Shown: positions 1 to 10,102 of the stretch, piece after piece
Layout: each line of letters starts with the position of its first letter
Numbering within the stretch: position 1 is the first letter of the stretch
Source of the DNA: Alkalilacustris brevis
GTDB lineage: Bacteria; Pseudomonadota; Alphaproteobacteria; Rhodobacterales; Rhodobacteraceae
Direction: 5' to 3'
Length of the DNA stretch: 64,000 bases
Assembly: GCF_003350345.1 (NCBI RefSeq)
Contig: NZ_QNVJ01000064.1
Span: 124,001-188,000, forward strand
Made by a program: the position numbers and the translations under genes
Notes under the pieces: generated by a model
What the model was told of the DNA's origin: nothing
The model's input: the letters and a program-made list of their open reading frames with translations, nothing else
The model's database searches: none

Positions 1-51
1 AAGTGCAACCGCGAACCCGGTCATGGCCCCGGCGATCCTGCTGCGATTCAT
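1..51 (-). CDS. 5' end of an unidentified gene with signal-peptide-like start (partial)
   Basis: Only the first 17 codons lie in the window; the gene runs off the left edge. They read MNRSRIAGAMTGFAVAL, two arginines then a hydrophobic run, which looks like the beginning of a Sec signal peptide or membrane anchor. A good ribosome site, GGGGAG, ends six bases before the ATG at 51, which supports the start. It lies downstream of the flagellar genes on the same strand but 327 bases away, so it may have its own promoter. A flagellar or envelope protein is likely, but the family cannot be told from this fragment. Confidence 0.5.
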   Translation of the reverse strand, partial: MNRSRIAGAMTGFAVAL

Positions 52-378
52 GGTGAACTCCCCGGTTTTGAATGTCACGCCTGACTTGTAACAAGAAAAA
101 CCAGAAACTTCTCAAATGTTCCAGCGTTTGCATCAGCCCGGTGCATTTACGGAACGCGTCGCGGCGCGGGACCGCACATGCCGCAGACGCGGTGTTTTTC
201 AAGCAGGGAGAAAACAGCATATTCAGAAGCGCCGCGCTGCGCTCGGCAGAGCAGGGCGGAATCGATGCCTCCGATCCAGTGGGCCCCGCGGACCAGGGAC
301 ACGCCCCGAACCGCCGGTTCACGGCGATCGGAATCATCAGGTGACATGCTACACGCTTGCCACTGCCCCCGCCCGGTT
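52..378. other. Intergenic region upstream of the partial gene
   Basis: About 327 bases between the end of the FlgN-like gene and the start of the partial gene. Open frames here overlap one another on both strands, have no good ribosome sites and look like chance frames in GC-rich DNA. It presumably holds the promoter of the partial gene. I could not pick out a convincing promoter pair or terminator. Confidence 0.4.
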
Positions 379-732
379 TCAGGCGCGGCGCACCGTTTGC
401 CCGCTTTCACTGCCAAGGGGCCGGCGCGCGCCGCGGCCGTCATAGGTTTGCAAGCTTTGCCCCCCAGCCCTTGCGTCGGCCAGCACCGCCAGCGCCGCGC
501 GTATGCCTCCCATGACCGCAGATGTCAGGGCCGTGTTTCGCTCGGCCAGCGCGCGCAACCGGCTGACTTCGGGCGCGGGGAGCGGGAAGGCCGCCAGTGT
601 ATCGGCGAGCCTTTCCTTGCGGGCCGCAATTCGGGACAGATCGGCGAACCGCCCGTCGCGCAGCGCCGCCGCTTCGTCGAGCAGAAGCTGCCTGATCGCA
701 TCAACTGGGCTTGGCGGCTCACTCCGGGGCAT
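379..732 (-). CDS. FlgN-like flagellar chaperone candidate
   Basis: A 117-residue, mostly helical, charged protein (MPRSEPPSPVDAIRQLL...). The ATG at 732 follows GGGGGA with seven bases spacing and overlaps the 3' end of the rod-binding gene by 14 bases, so the two are translated together. Small helical proteins in this position next to a FlgJ-type gene are usually FlgN-type export chaperones for the hook-associated proteins FlgK and FlgL. The sequence itself carries no decisive motif, so the name rests on size, composition and neighbours. It could also be another small flagellar assembly protein. Confidence 0.5.
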   Translation of the reverse strand: MPRSEPPSPVDAIRQLLLDEAAALRDGRFADLSRIAARKERLADTLAAFPLPAPEVSRLRALAERNTALTSAVMGGIRAALAVLADARAGGQSLQTYDGRGARRPLGSESGQTVRRA

Positions 733-1051
733 GGTCGCGTTCCCCCAGGGCGCGAAACAGGGCCTCACTCAGGCCGATCCCCCCGCGCTGAACCAGTGCT
801 TCGGCATGGGTCGCGACAAGGAAGGAGGAGAAATGCTCCTCTCCCGCGCCGCCGCCAAAAGATTCGCGGGCAGCCCCGAACCCCGCACTTTGCAGCATCA
901 CCGAAAGGAAGCTGGCCTCAAGCGCCGCAGCGGCGGCACGGCGCGCGGGGGCATCCCCCCCGCCGTGATGATCGCCCGATTCCGGCAGCGCCGGGTGCGC
1001 CCTGGCAGTGCGCGCCATCGGCGCGTTGAAGGAAAGTATCTGCTCAGCCAT
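719..1051 (-). CDS. flgJ: FlgJ-type rod-binding protein (no muramidase domain)
   Basis: A 110-residue protein whose C-terminal two thirds (ALEASFLSVMLQ..., then FSSFLVATHAEALVQRGG) match the rod-binding domain at the N-terminus of enterobacterial FlgJ. That domain acts as a scaffold or cap for the flagellar rod in the periplasm. The peptidoglycan hydrolase half of FlgJ is absent, as is usual in Rhodobacteraceae, where rod passage through the wall depends on a separate enzyme. The ATG at 1051 is preferred to the one at 1057, because GGAGG sits seven bases before 1051 but directly against 1057. It is divergent from fliK and coupled to the FlgN-like gene downstream. Confidence 0.72.
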   Translation of the reverse strand: MAEQILSFNAPMARTARAHPALPESGDHHGGGDAPARRAAAAALEASFLSVMLQSAGFGAARESFGGGAGEEHFSSFLVATHAEALVQRGGIGLSEALFRALGERDHAPE

Positions 1052-1161
1052 CCGCATACCTCCAATTGAACGCATTTTTCCGAAGTCTGCGCCGGCAAGG
1101 TAAAGAAGCAGTAAGGAAACGGCGCCAAGGATGGGGCAGAACCGGCAGAACGCGTGGTGAA

Positions 1162-2778
1162 ATGCCCGACCTTGTTCCAACGACCCCTTCAGGCGCCCCT
1201 CCCACGATGCGCGGCAACCGTGGGGAGCCGCCCGCCGATGGGGAACACGCCCCGTTCGTGCGGATCCTGGACGCACCGGACGACGATGCGGGCGCGCCCC
1301 GCGCCCCGGCCATCGGCGGCACGACCGATGCAATGCGGCCCGCCGACAGTGCGCCCTCGCTGCCAGCCTGGGCAGGCGCGGCACGGGGCACAGTGGAAGC
1401 AGGTGCTGCACTGCCCGCCCGCCAGAACCCTGCCCCGCGGCCTGGCAGCGCCATCATGGAAACCGATTCGGCAAACTCCCCGGTTGCACGCAATACGCGG
1501 CCCATCGGACAGGCGGGGCTAACTGCGCTGGCTGAGGGCGCCGGCCTTCCGCCCCCTTCCGCGCGCGATACCGCCGCCACGGCAGACCCCCTGTCACGAC
1601 GCGACGGGGCAACATCCCGTCCGGGCAAGATGGCGGAGCAACCGCTCTCCCCTCGCAGCGGCGACGGCCCTCGCTCAACGCGGGAGACGGGCGCGGCGGC
1701 CGAGGCTGCGCAATCAGGGTCTGCCGGGCGGGTAGCCCCCCCCATTGGAGGCAACGGGCACATGCCACTGCCCCGGCAGGCGGCGCGGCCAGACGCGGCG
1801 CCCCGCGGGCCCAAGGCCGCAGCCCCGCAGGCCGCCGCGCTGCAGGCAAGCCCGGATAGCGCGGCAGCGGCCTCTCTCACCCGATCCGATCCTGCAGCAC
1901 CCACGCGTGCAGACCGGGCGAAACACGCGCGGGGGCCGGCACCGCACACCCCCATCGCCGGCAAGGCACCTGCGTCCCACTTGCCTGCGGGCAACGCGGA
2001 AGGCAGCACGCATACCGGAAAATCTGCAAACGGCCAGACCGGCATGGCCGCCTTTGCCCAACCGCCACCCTCTGCCGCCCGGACATCGTCGCCCATGGCG
2101 CCAGGGGGCGCAAATGCCGGCAGCAACCACACCGGCAAAATGCCACCGGACGAAACGATCACAGCCAATGCACGAGGCGGGCAGTGGCGCCTTGCGCCCG
2201 AAGCAGGCGCGCCACAGGCCCGGTTGTCGCCGATCGCGCTGCCCCCCATGTCAGAGGATGCGCCAACTCCTACCGGGCAGCAGCCGCGTCTTCTCCCATC
2301 CGAGGCCCTGGCCGCCGCGTTTGCCGACACCCCGCGCAGTGTCGAACCGGTTTCGCCCCCCCCAACTTCCCCCGTGCCGCAGCCTTCGCCTGATCCGGGC
2401 CGAGCCGCGGCGCTACAGATCGCCGCGGCCGCCGGAAACCTGCATGGCGGCGGCCTGGAAATCACCCTCTCGCCCGAAGAGCTCGGGCGTGTGCGCCTGA
2501 CCATGAGCGGCACCGAAGGCGCATTGAGCATCACCATTCTGGCAGAGCGTGGCGAAACGCTCGACCTGCTGCGCCGAAATATCGAGCTTCTGGCCCAGGA
2601 GTTGCGCGACATGGGGTTCAGCAGCCTCAGTTTCAACTTTGGGCAGGGGCATCATGGCGCAGCCGATGACACCGCCCCGCCCGACCACGAACAGGGCGGC
2701 CAGCCTGCCGACCCCGTCCGGCCAGCCGAAACTCGGCACACCCTCGCGCACGAGGCCGGGCTGGACCTCAGGCTATGA
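1162..2778 (+). CDS. fliK: Flagellar hook-length control protein FliK
   Basis: A 538-residue protein with a long, low-complexity region rich in Pro, Ala, Gly and Arg (residues 1 to about 425) and a conserved C-terminal hook domain at about 430-500 (GGGLEITLSPEELGRVRL...). FliK is secreted and acts as a molecular ruler; its C-terminal domain switches the export gate from hook to filament substrates. The frame is open back to a TTG at 1066, but that start would leave only 14 bases between divergent genes, so the ATG at 1162 is chosen. The ribosome site is weak (GTGGTGA). Two runs of eight C lie inside the coding region (1736-1743 and 2356-2363). flgD follows 13 bases later. Confidence 0.85.
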   Translation: MPDLVPTTPSGAPPTMRGNRGEPPADGEHAPFVRILDAPDDDAGAPRAPAIGGTTDAMRPADSAPSLPAWAGAARGTVEAGAALPARQNPAPRPGSAIMETDSANSPVARNTRPIGQAGLTALAEGAGLPPPSARDTAATADPLSRRDGATSRPGKMAEQPLSPRSGDGPRSTRETGAAAEAAQSGSAGRVAPPIGGNGHMPLPRQAARPDAAPRGPKAAAPQAAALQASPDSAAAASLTRSDPAAPTRADRAKHARGPAPHTPIAGKAPASHLPAGNAEGSTHTGKSANGQTGMAAFAQPPPSAARTSSPMAPGGANAGSNHTGKMPPDETITANARGGQWRLAPEAGAPQARLSPIALPPMSEDAPTPTGQQPRLLPSEALAAAFADTPRSVEPVSPPPTSPVPQPSPDPGRAAALQIAAAAGNLHGGGLEITLSPEELGRVRLTMSGTEGALSITILAERGETLDLLRRNIELLAQELRDMGFSSLSFNFGQGHHGAADDTAPPDHEQGGQPADPVRPAETRHTLAHEAGLDLRL

Positions 2779-2791
2779 AAGGAGAGTTTTC

Positions 2792-3439
2792 ATGGACATC
2801 ACCGCACTCGCCCCTGCTGCGCAGCAAGGCGGCCTGTCACGCAACACCGCCGCGCTGAACTCCGATTTCGACACATTCCTGAAGATGCTGACGACCCAGA
2901 TGCAGCACCAGGATCCGTTCAACCCGATGGAGGCGACGGATTTTGCCGTGCAGCTGGCCACCTTTTCATCGGTCGAGCAGCAGGCGCGCACCAACACACT
3001 GCTCGAGGGGCTGGCAGCACAGGCCGGAGTGGCCGACCTGGCCGGGGTGATCGGCCTTTCGGTGCGCGCACCGGTTGCCGGGCTGTATGCCGGTGATCCG
3101 CTGGATGTGGTGTTCGCGCCAGCCCGCGCCGCTGACCATAACGAACTGGTCGTGCGCAACGCGATGGGGCGGGTGGTCGACACGGTCGCCCTGCCTGCCG
3201 ATGCAACGCAATACAGTTGGCCGGGGCTGGGCGAAGACGGGATGCCATTGCCCTTTGGCGCCTACAGCTTCGAACTGGTCAGCTATGCGGGCGATGACAT
3301 CCTGTCGAGCAGCCCGGCCGAGACCTACGCGCAGGTGGTCGAGGCACGGCGCGACCCGTCAGGCACGGTGCTGGTGCTTGCCGGCGGCGCCGAGATCGCC
3401 ACCGAAGATGTGCGTGCGCTGCGCCGCCCGTCCCCGTAA
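2792..3439 (+). CDS. flgD: Flagellar hook-assembly scaffold FlgD
   Basis: A 215-residue protein with the typical FlgD N-terminal segment at residues 27-65 (FDTFLKMLTTQMQHQDP, then the FSSVEQ motif) and a C-terminal Ig-like/tudor-like half. FlgD caps the growing hook in the periplasm and beyond, and leaves when the hook is finished. The ATG at 2792 follows GGAGAG by five bases. It lies 13 bases after fliK on the same strand, so the pair forms an operon, a common arrangement because the cap and the length ruler act at the same stage. It converges with aspS, 24 bases away. Confidence 0.92.
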   Translation: MDITALAPAAQQGGLSRNTAALNSDFDTFLKMLTTQMQHQDPFNPMEATDFAVQLATFSSVEQQARTNTLLEGLAAQAGVADLAGVIGLSVRAPVAGLYAGDPLDVVFAPARAADHNELVVRNAMGRVVDTVALPADATQYSWPGLGEDGMPLPFGAYSFELVSYAGDDILSSSPAETYAQVVEARRDPSGTVLVLAGGAEIATEDVRALRRPSP

Positions 3440-3463
3440 GCGCAGCACCCGCGCGTCTTCCGT

Positions 3464-5242
3464 TCAGCCCTCGCGCGGCAAAACGCGCAGGCCAAGCTCG
3501 CGCAGCTGCTCGTTTGTGGGCTCGCTGGGGGCGCCCAGCAGCAGATCCTCGGCGCGCTGAGTCATCGGGAACATGATGACCTCGCGGATGTTCACCTCAT
3601 CGGCCAGCAGCATCACAATCCGGTCGATGCCCGCCGCGCAACCGCCGTGGGGCGGCGCACCATAGCGGAAAGCCTTCACCATGCCACCGAAGCGCTTTTC
3701 GACTTCGTCATGCGGATAGCCGGCGATCTCGAAGGCCTTGAACATGATCTCGGGGCGGTGGTTGCGGATAGCGCCGGAAAGGATCTCGTATCCGTTGCAG
3801 GTCAGATCGTACTGATAGCCCAGCACCTTGAGCGGATCGCCCTCCAGCGCCTCCATCCCGCCCTGCGGCATCGAGAAGGGGTTGTGCGAAAAGTCGATGG
3901 CGCCGGTCTCGGCGTCTTTCTCATACATCGGGAAATCGACGATCCAGGCAAAGGCGAAGCGGTCTTCATCGGTCAGCTTCAACTCGCGCCCGATCTCGGT
4001 ACGGGCCTTGGCAGCGACGGCCTCGAAGCTTTCGGGCTTGCCGCCAAGGAAGAAGGCCGCATCACCCGCCTTGAGGCCAAGCTGCTGGCGGATCGCCTCG
4101 GTCCGCTCGGGACCGATATTCTTGGCAATTGGGCCGGCGCCGACGGTTTCGCCGCCTTCCTCCCGCCAGAAGATATACCCCATCCCCGGCAGACCCTCTT
4201 TCTGGGCAAAGGCGTTCATCCGGTCGCAGAAGGCGCGGCTGCCGCCCGTGGGCGCGGGAATGGCGCGGATTTCGGTGCCTTCATTCTCAAGCAGCTTGGC
4301 AAAGATGCCAAAGCCAGAGCCGCGGAAATGCTCGCTCACCACCTGCATCTCGATCGGGTTGCGCAGGTCGGGCTTGTCGGTGCCGTATTTCAGCAAGGCC
4401 TCGGCAAAGGGGATGCGCGGCCAGTCGGCATCGACGCGGCGGCCGCCGCCGAATTCCTCGAACACACCCTGGATTACCGGCTGGATGGCGGCAAAGACAT
4501 CCTCCTGCTCGACAAAGCTCATCTCCACGTCAAGCTGATAGAAATCGGTGGGCGAGCGGTCGGCGCGGGGGTCTTCGTCGCGAAAACAGGGCGCTATCTG
4601 GAAATACTTGTCAAACCCCGACACCATGATCAGCTGCTTGAACTGCTGCGGCGCCTGCGGCAGCGCATAGAACTTGCCCGGATGCAGCCGCGAGGGCACC
4701 AGGAAATCGCGCGCGCCCTCGGGGCTGGAGGCGGTGATGATCGGCGTCTGGAATTCGTTAAACTCGGCCGCCCACATCCGCTGGCGGAAGCTGCGCACCA
4801 CGTTCGAGCGCAGCACCATGTTATTATGCAACCCCTCGCGCCGCAGATCGAGGAAACGATAGGTCAGGCGGGTATCCTCGGGATAGTCCGGCTCGCCGAA
4901 CACGGGCAGCGGCAGCTCTTCGGCCGGGCCGAGGACAGTGATGTCACGGACATAGACCTCGATCTCGCCGGTGGGCAGCTTGGCATTGACCAGGTCGGCA
5001 TCGCGGGCCTTCACCTCACCGTCGATGCGGATCACCCATTCGGCACGCACCTTTTCGACCTGGGCAAAGACCGGGCTGTCCGGGTCGGCCAGCACCTGGG
5101 TGATGCCGTAATGATCGCGCAGGTCGATAAAGAGGATCCCGCCATGATCGCGCACCCGATGGACCCAGCCCGACAGGCGCACGGCCTGACCAACATGGGA
5201 TTTGTCGAGTTCCGCGCAGGTATGGCTGCGATAGACGTGCAT
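3464..5242 (-). CDS. aspS: Aspartate-tRNA ligase
   Basis: A 592-residue class IIb aminoacyl-tRNA synthetase of full bacterial length. It has an N-terminal OB-fold anticodon domain (about 15-105), class II motif 2 with [15 protein letters not shown] near residue 218, the bacterial GAD insertion domain in the middle, and motif 3 GIDRIVMLL near 537. It charges tRNA-Asp in the cytoplasm. In bacteria lacking asparaginyl-tRNA synthetase the enzyme can also mischarge tRNA-Asn; this window cannot settle that. Start at 5242 ([12 protein letters not shown]) because AGGGGAA precedes it; the frame extends 15 codons further upstream without a ribosome site. Confidence 0.97.
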   Translation of the reverse strand: MHVYRSHTCAELDKSHVGQAVRLSGWVHRVRDHGGILFIDLRDHYGITQVLADPDSPVFAQVEKVRAEWVIRIDGEVKARDADLVNAKLPTGEIEVYVRDITVLGPAEELPLPVFGEPDYPEDTRLTYRFLDLRREGLHNNMVLRSNVVRSFRQRMWAAEFNEFQTPIITASSPEGARDFLVPSRLHPGKFYALPQAPQQFKQLIMVSGFDKYFQIAPCFRDEDPRADRSPTDFYQLDVEMSFVEQEDVFAAIQPVIQGVFEEFGGGRRVDADWPRIPFAEALLKYGTDKPDLRNPIEMQVVSEHFRGSGFGIFAKLLENEGTEIRAIPAPTGGSRAFCDRMNAFAQKEGLPGMGYIFWREEGGETVGAGPIAKNIGPERTEAIRQQLGLKAGDAAFFLGGKPESFEAVAAKARTEIGRELKLTDEDRFAFAWIVDFPMYEKDAETGAIDFSHNPFSMPQGGMEALEGDPLKVLGYQYDLTCNGYEILSGAIRNHRPEIMFKAFEIAGYPHDEVEKRFGGMVKAFRYGAPPHGGCAAGIDRIVMLLADEVNIREVIMFPMTQRAEDLLLGAPSEPTNEQLRELGLRVLPREG

Positions 5243-5370
5243 GGCGCTTTCCCCTGAGACGGCAGTTTGCGGTTCGCGCCGATACACCTTCTGGAGCGCG
5301 GGAAGTCAAGCCCGCGCGCGGCGGCAGCCGCAATCCGGATGGGTTTGCGCAGAAAGCGATTTCGGGTAAT

Positions 5371-5417
5371 CTCACGTTTACGCGAGTTCTTGCCACCGGG
5401 GCGGACGGCCCCGGTGG
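5371..5417 (+). promoter_or_regulatory. cfa leader: near-palindrome and perfect hairpin
   Basis: At 5371-5386 lies an interrupted palindrome, CTCACGTTTACGCGAG, whose arms match at six of eight positions and which resembles a dimeric repressor site. At 5393-5417 a perfect 10-base stem (CCACCGGGGC with GCCCCGGTGG) closes a five-base loop, about a dozen bases before the ribosome site of the fatty-acid synthase gene. No T-tract follows, so it is not a standard terminator. Control of cfa transcription or translation is inferred from position. Confidence 0.4.
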
Positions 5418-5441
5418 TGCCTTGTCGCAGGGGGATAGCCC

Positions 5442-6674
5442 ATGTGGGACAAGCTTCTGGATTACATGCTGGGCAGATTCGTGCGTACGGGCACGCTAAT
5501 CCTGCACATGCCCGATGGGACCGTGCTGCATCACGGCGACGGGTCGCCGCCCGAGGTCGCTGTGCGCCTGCACGACGAAGGCCTGCCACGCAGGCTGGTC
5601 AGCAATGTCGAGCTGGTCGTGGGCGAGGCCTATATGGACGGCACCCTGACCATCGACGACGACGATCTTCACGCGCTGATCGAACTGGCCCTGCGCAACA
5701 TGGTTTCAGGCCATGGCGCACCCTGGCAGCGGACGCTGGTCGCCGCACGCAACTGGCTGCGCATCGCCGCGCAATTCAACCCCATCCACCGCGCGCGGCG
5801 CAACGTGGCGCATCATTACGATCTGTCGGGCGACCTTTACGATCTGTTTCTCGATGCCGACCGGCAGTATTCCTGCGCCTATTTCCGCAACCCCGACGAC
5901 ACGCTCGAGGCCGCCCAGGCGCATAAGAAGGCCCATATCGCCACCAAGCTGATGCTGGAGCCGGACATGCGCGTGCTCGATATCGGCTGCGGCTGGGGGG
6001 GCATGGCGCTGACGCTGGCGCGCGACCATGGCGTCAAGGTGCTGGGCATCACGCTTTCGCAGGAGCAGCTTTCGCGGGCCCGCGAAAGGGCGCACGAGGC
6101 CGGGCTGGAAGACAGGGTGGAGTTTCGCCTGACCGATTACCGCAGCCTCCTGGGGCAATTCGACCGCATCGTTTCGGTGGGTATGTTCGAACATGTGGGC
6201 GTGCCGCATTACCGCACCTACTTCCGCAAGCTGCGCACATTGCTCAGCGATGACGGCGTTGCCCTGATTCATACCATCGGGCGCAACATGCCGCCGGGCA
6301 GCGCCAACCCCTGGCTGAACAAATACATCTTTCCCGGCGGCTACACCCCGGCGATGTCAGAAGTGCTGAAAGCCATCGAAAAGGAAAACCTCTGGGCCAC
6401 CGATATCGAAATCTGGCGGCTGCACTATGCCCGGACGCTGCATCACTGGCAGCAACGTTTCGAGGCCAATATCGACGAAGTGCGCGCGCTTTACGATGAA
6501 CGATTCTGCCGGATGTGGCGCTTCTATCTGGTCGGTTGCGAACAGGCCTTCCGTTTTGGGCGCCAGTGCGTCTATCAGTTCCAGCTTGCAAAGCAGATCG
6601 ACGCGGTGCCGCTGACACGCGATTACATTTACGCCGCGCCCACCAGCCAGATGTCGCAAGCCGCCGCCGAGTAG
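5442..6674 (+). CDS. cfa: Cyclopropane-fatty-acyl-phospholipid synthase family methyltransferase
   Basis: A 410-residue SAM-dependent enzyme of the CFA/mycolic-acid synthase family that modifies the double bond of unsaturated acyl chains in membrane phospholipids. The SAM-binding motif [12 protein letters not shown] lies near residues 176-188, followed by the family signature [10 protein letters not shown]. The N-terminal 100 residues form the usual lipid-binding domain. Ribosome site AGGGGGA precedes the ATG. In Rhodobacteraceae, relatives of this enzyme either make cyclopropane acids or add the methyl branch used for furan fatty acids; sequence reading alone does not separate the two. The sigma-E lipid operon lies about 7 kb downstream. 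No sigma-E-like promoter was seen here. Confidence 0.88.
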   Translation: MWDKLLDYMLGRFVRTGTLILHMPDGTVLHHGDGSPPEVAVRLHDEGLPRRLVSNVELVVGEAYMDGTLTIDDDDLHALIELALRNMVSGHGAPWQRTLVAARNWLRIAAQFNPIHRARRNVAHHYDLSGDLYDLFLDADRQYSCAYFRNPDDTLEAAQAHKKAHIATKLMLEPDMRVLDIGCGWGGMALTLARDHGVKVLGITLSQEQLSRARERAHEAGLEDRVEFRLTDYRSLLGQFDRIVSVGMFEHVGVPHYRTYFRKLRTLLSDDGVALIHTIGRNMPPGSANPWLNKYIFPGGYTPAMSEVLKAIEKENLWATDIEIWRLHYARTLHHWQQRFEANIDEVRALYDERFCRMWRFYLVGCEQAFRFGRQCVYQFQLAKQIDAVPLTRDYIYAAPTSQMSQAAAE

Positions 6675-6734
6675 GCCCCGCATTCCCGCGCCACCATCCG
6701 CCCTGTGCCCGCCCTGGTCTGGCAAGGACAGGGC

Positions 6735-6762
6735 TTGCGCCTGCGCTGGCCTTGGATATAAC
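6735..6762 (+). promoter_or_regulatory. Candidate sigma-70 promoter of carB
   Basis: TTGCGC at 6735-6740 and TATAAC at 6757-6762 are separated by 16 bases, about 30 bases ahead of the carB start. Both boxes are reasonable housekeeping matches for a GC-rich alphaproteobacterium. Start site not mapped. Confidence 0.42.
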
Positions 6763-6790
6763 CCCGCCAATTTGCGCGAAGGGGACTGCC

Positions 6791-9700
6791 ATGCCGAAGC
6801 GAACCGATATCTCCTCTATCCTGATCATCGGCGCCGGGCCCATCATCATCGGGCAGGCATGCGAGTTCGACTATTCCGGCGCCCAGGCCTGCAAGGCGCT
6901 GCGCGAGGAAGGGTATCGGGTGATCCTGGTCAACTCGAACCCGGCCACGATCATGACCGATCCGGGGCTGGCCGACGCCACCTATATCGAACCCATCACT
7001 CCCGAAACCGTCGCCCGCATCATCGAGAAAGAGCGCCCCGACGCGCTGCTGCCCACCATGGGCGGGCAGACCGGGCTGAACACCGCGCTGGCGCTGGCCG
7101 ACATGGGCGTGTTGGAAAAGTACAAGGTAGAGCTGATCGGCGCCAATCGCGAAGCCATCGAAATGGCCGAAGACCGAAAGCTGTTTCGCGAAGCGATGGA
7201 CCGCATTGGCCTGGAAAACCCACGCGCCACCATCGTTTCCGCGCCAAAGCGTGCAGATGGGAAATTTGATATCGCCACCGGGGTGGCCCGCGCGATGGAC
7301 GCCATCGAAGTGGTCGGCCTGCCCGCCATCATCCGTCCGGCCTACACCCTGGGCGGAACCGGCGGCGGCGTGGCCTATAACCGCGACGATTACGAACGCA
7401 TCTGCCGCGCGGGCCTCGATGCCTCGCCGGTGGCGCAGATCCTGGTCGACGAATCCCTTCTGGGCTGGAAGGAATTCGAAATGGAGGTCGTGCGCGACCG
7501 TGCCGACAACGCGATCATCATCTGCTCGATCGAGAACGTCGATCCGATGGGGGTGCATACGGGCGATTCGATCACCGTGGCGCCAGCCCTCACGCTGACC
7601 GACAAGGAATACCAGATGATGCGCTCGGCCTCGATCGCCGTGCTGCGCGAGATCGGGGTAGAGACCGGTGGCTCGAACGTGCAATGGGCGGTCGATCCGG
7701 ATACCGGGCGCATGGTGGTGATCGAGATGAACCCGCGGGTTTCGCGCTCGTCGGCGCTGGCCTCCAAGGCCACGGGCTTTCCCATCGCCAAGATCGCCGC
7801 AAAACTGGCCGTGGGCTATACGCTCGACGAGCTGGACAACGACATCACCAAGGTCACGCCGGCCAGCTTCGAGCCGACCATCGACTATGTCGTCACCAAG
7901 ATCCCGCGTTTCGCGTTTGAGAAATTCCCCGGCTCCAAGCCCGAGTTGACCACCGCCATGAAATCGGTGGGCGAGGCCATGTCGATTGGCCGCACCATCC
8001 ATGAATCGCTGCAAAAGGCGCTCGCCTCGATGGAAACGGGGCTTGATGGCTTCGACGAGATCGCGATCGAGGGCGCGCCCGAGAAATCGGCGGTGATCAA
8101 GGCCCTGTCGGCGCGCACTCCCGACCGGATGCGGCTGATCGCCCAGGCCATGCGACACGGCCTCACGGATGACGAGATTCAGGCCGCCACGGCCTATGAT
8201 CCCTGGTTCATCGCCCGTATCCGCGAAATCGTCGAGACTGAGGAAACCGTGCGCAAGAACGGCCTGCCGCTGGATGAACAGGGGCTGCGCGCGCTCAAGA
8301 TGATGGGTTTCACCGACGCGCGGCTTGCCACGCTGACCGGCCGCGACGAGGCGCAGATCCGCCGGGCGCGGCGCAATCTGGGGGTTCACCCGGTATTCAA
8401 ACGCATCGACACCTGTGCCGCCGAGTTCGAGGCGCAGACCCCTTACATGTATTCCACCTATGAGCACCCGGTGCTTGGCGATGCCGAATGCGAGGCCCGC
8501 CCCAGCAACCGCAAGAAGGTGGTGATCCTCGGCGGTGGCCCCAACCGGATCGGCCAGGGGATCGAGTTCGATTATTGCTGCTGTCACGCCTGTTTCTCGC
8601 TGACCGAGGCGGGCTACGAGACGATCATGGTCAACTGCAACCCCGAGACGGTCTCAACTGACTACGACACGTCCGACAGGCTGTATTTCGAGCCGCTGAC
8701 GCTGGAGCATGTGCTGGAAATCCTGGCGGTGGAGCAATCGAACGGCACGCTACATGGTGTTATCGTGCAATTCGGCGGGCAGACGCCGCTGAAACTCGCC
8801 CGCGCGCTTGAGGCCGAGGGCATCCCGATCCTGGGCACCACCCCCGACGCTATCGACCTGGCCGAGGATCGCGAGCGTTTTCAGGCCCTGCTCGGCAGGC
8901 TGGGGCTCAAGCAGCCGGTCAACGGCATCGCCCATTCCCAGGCCGAAGCCTTCCGTATCGCCGCCGATGTGGGCTACCCGCTGGTGATCCGCCCGTCCTA
9001 TGTGCTGGGCGGCCGCGCGATGGAGATCGTGCGCGACGATGCCCATCTTGAGCGCTACATCAACGAGGCGGTGGTGGTCTCCGGCACCTCGCCCGTGCTG
9101 CTTGACAGCTACCTCTCGGGCGCCATCGAGGTCGATGTCGATGCGCTGTGCGACGGCACGGATGTGCATGTGGCCGGGGTGATGCAGCATATCGAGGAGG
9201 CCGGCGTGCACTCGGGCGACAGCGCCTGTTCGCTGCCGCCCTATTCGCTGGACGCCGCCACCGTGGCCGAGCTGAAGGTCCAGACCCGCGCGATGGCGCT
9301 GGGGCTCAATGTGGTGGGGCTGATGAACGTGCAGTTCGCCATCAAGGACGGCGAAATCTACGTGCTGGAGGTCAATCCGCGCGCCTCGCGCACCGTGCCT
9401 TTCGTGGCCAAGGCGGTGAATTCGCCCATCGCCTCGATCGCCGCGCGGCTGATGGCGGGCGAAAAGCTTTCGCAGTTCGAGCTGCGCCCGGCCGAGACGC
9501 CCTATTTCTCGGTCAAGGAGGCCGTGCTGCCCTTTGCCCGCTTCCCCGGTGTCGATACCCTGCTTGGCCCCGAGATGCGCTCCACCGGCGAGGTGATGGG
9601 CCGCGACACTTCCTTCCCGCGCGCCTTCCTCAAGGCGCAGCTTGGCGCGGGCGTGAACCTGCCGCATGAGGGCCGGGTGTTCATCTCGATCCGCGATACC

Positions 9701-10060
9701 GACAAGACCGCGCAGATGGTCGAAACCGCACAAATCCTGTGCGAGCTTGGCCTGACCATCGTCGCCACACGCGGCACGGCGGCCTTCCTGCAAAAGGCCG
9801 GTGTGGAGTGCGAGACAGTCAACAAGGTCTACGAGGGGCGGCCCAACATCGTCGATCAGCTCAAGAATGGTGATATCGCGCTGGTGATGAACACCACCGA
9901 GGGCGCGCAGGCGGTCGAGGACAGCCGCGACATCCGCTCGGTCGCGCTTTATGAAAAGATCCCCTATTTCACCACCGCCGCTGCCAGCCACGCCGCAGCA
10001 CAGGCCATGCAAGCCCGGCGCGAGGGGGAATTTTCCGTGATCGCCCTGCAAGAGGTCTGA
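6791..10060 (+). CDS. carB: Carbamoyl-phosphate synthase large subunit
   Basis: A 1089-residue protein of normal CarB length. It makes carbamoyl phosphate from bicarbonate, ATP and ammonia channelled from the glutaminase subunit CarA, feeding arginine and pyrimidine synthesis. Two homologous halves each carry an ATP-grasp synthetase domain (about 128-320 and 680-860). The first half starts with [20 protein letters not shown] and the second with [20 protein letters not shown]. The C-terminal 130 residues form the MGS-like allosteric domain that binds UMP/IMP/ornithine in relatives. The ATG at 6791 follows AAGGGGA. carA is not in the window, so the two subunits are encoded apart. Confidence 0.97.
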   Translation: MPKRTDISSILIIGAGPIIIGQACEFDYSGAQACKALREEGYRVILVNSNPATIMTDPGLADATYIEPITPETVARIIEKERPDALLPTMGGQTGLNTALALADMGVLEKYKVELIGANREAIEMAEDRKLFREAMDRIGLENPRATIVSAPKRADGKFDIATGVARAMDAIEVVGLPAIIRPAYTLGGTGGGVAYNRDDYERICRAGLDASPVAQILVDESLLGWKEFEMEVVRDRADNAIIICSIENVDPMGVHTGDSITVAPALTLTDKEYQMMRSASIAVLREIGVETGGSNVQWAVDPDTGRMVVIEMNPRVSRSSALASKATGFPIAKIAAKLAVGYTLDELDNDITKVTPASFEPTIDYVVTKIPRFAFEKFPGSKPELTTAMKSVGEAMSIGRTIHESLQKALASMETGLDGFDEIAIEGAPEKSAVIKALSARTPDRMRLIAQAMRHGLTDDEIQAATAYDPWFIARIREIVETEETVRKNGLPLDEQGLRALKMMGFTDARLATLTGRDEAQIRRARRNLGVHPVFKRIDTCAAEFEAQTPYMYSTYEHPVLGDAECEARPSNRKKVVILGGGPNRIGQGIEFDYCCCHACFSLTEAGYETIMVNCNPETVSTDYDTSDRLYFEPLTLEHVLEILAVEQSNGTLHGVIVQFGGQTPLKLARALEAEGIPILGTTPDAIDLAEDRERFQALLGRLGLKQPVNGIAHSQAEAFRIAADVGYPLVIRPSYVLGGRAMEIVRDDAHLERYINEAVVVSGTSPVLLDSYLSGAIEVDVDALCDGTDVHVAGVMQHIEEAGVHSGDSACSLPPYSLDAATVAELKVQTRAMALGLNVVGLMNVQFAIKDGEIYVLEVNPRASRTVPFVAKAVNSPIASIAARLMAGEKLSQFELRPAETPYFSVKEAVLPFARFPGVDTLLGPEMRSTGEVMGRDTSFPRAFLKAQLGAGVNLPHEGRVFISIRDTDKTAQMVETAQILCELGLTIVATRGTAAFLQKAGVECETVNKVYEGRPNIVDQLKNGDIALVMNTTEGAQAVEDSRDIRSVALYEKIPYFTTAAASHAAAQAMQARREGEFSVIALQEV

Positions 10061-10102
10061 TCCGCCTGCCACGCGGGGCACGCCTTGTGGTATCATGCGA
10101 GG

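Noticed and set aside
1066-1161. Upstream TTG start for fliK
   Set aside because: It would leave about 14 bases for two divergent ribosome sites and promoters; the next in-frame ATG at 1162 is more plausible.
1044-2636. 530-codon open frame on the minus strand opposite fliK
   Set aside because: fliK has the hook domain and flgD as operon partner. The antisense frame is Pro/Arg/Gly-rich with no family likeness and arises from GC-rich codon bias.
3647-5257. 536-codon open frame opposite aspS (and similar long frames opposite carB, the CHAT gene and dapE)
   Set aside because: Each is the mirror of a well-recognised gene. Long antisense frames are expected in DNA with high third-position GC.
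10058-10090. A TGATCC at the end of carB as a sigma-E promoter for dinB
   Set aside because: No CGTA-type -10 follows at 16 bases; the match overlaps the carB stop codon and is likely chance.
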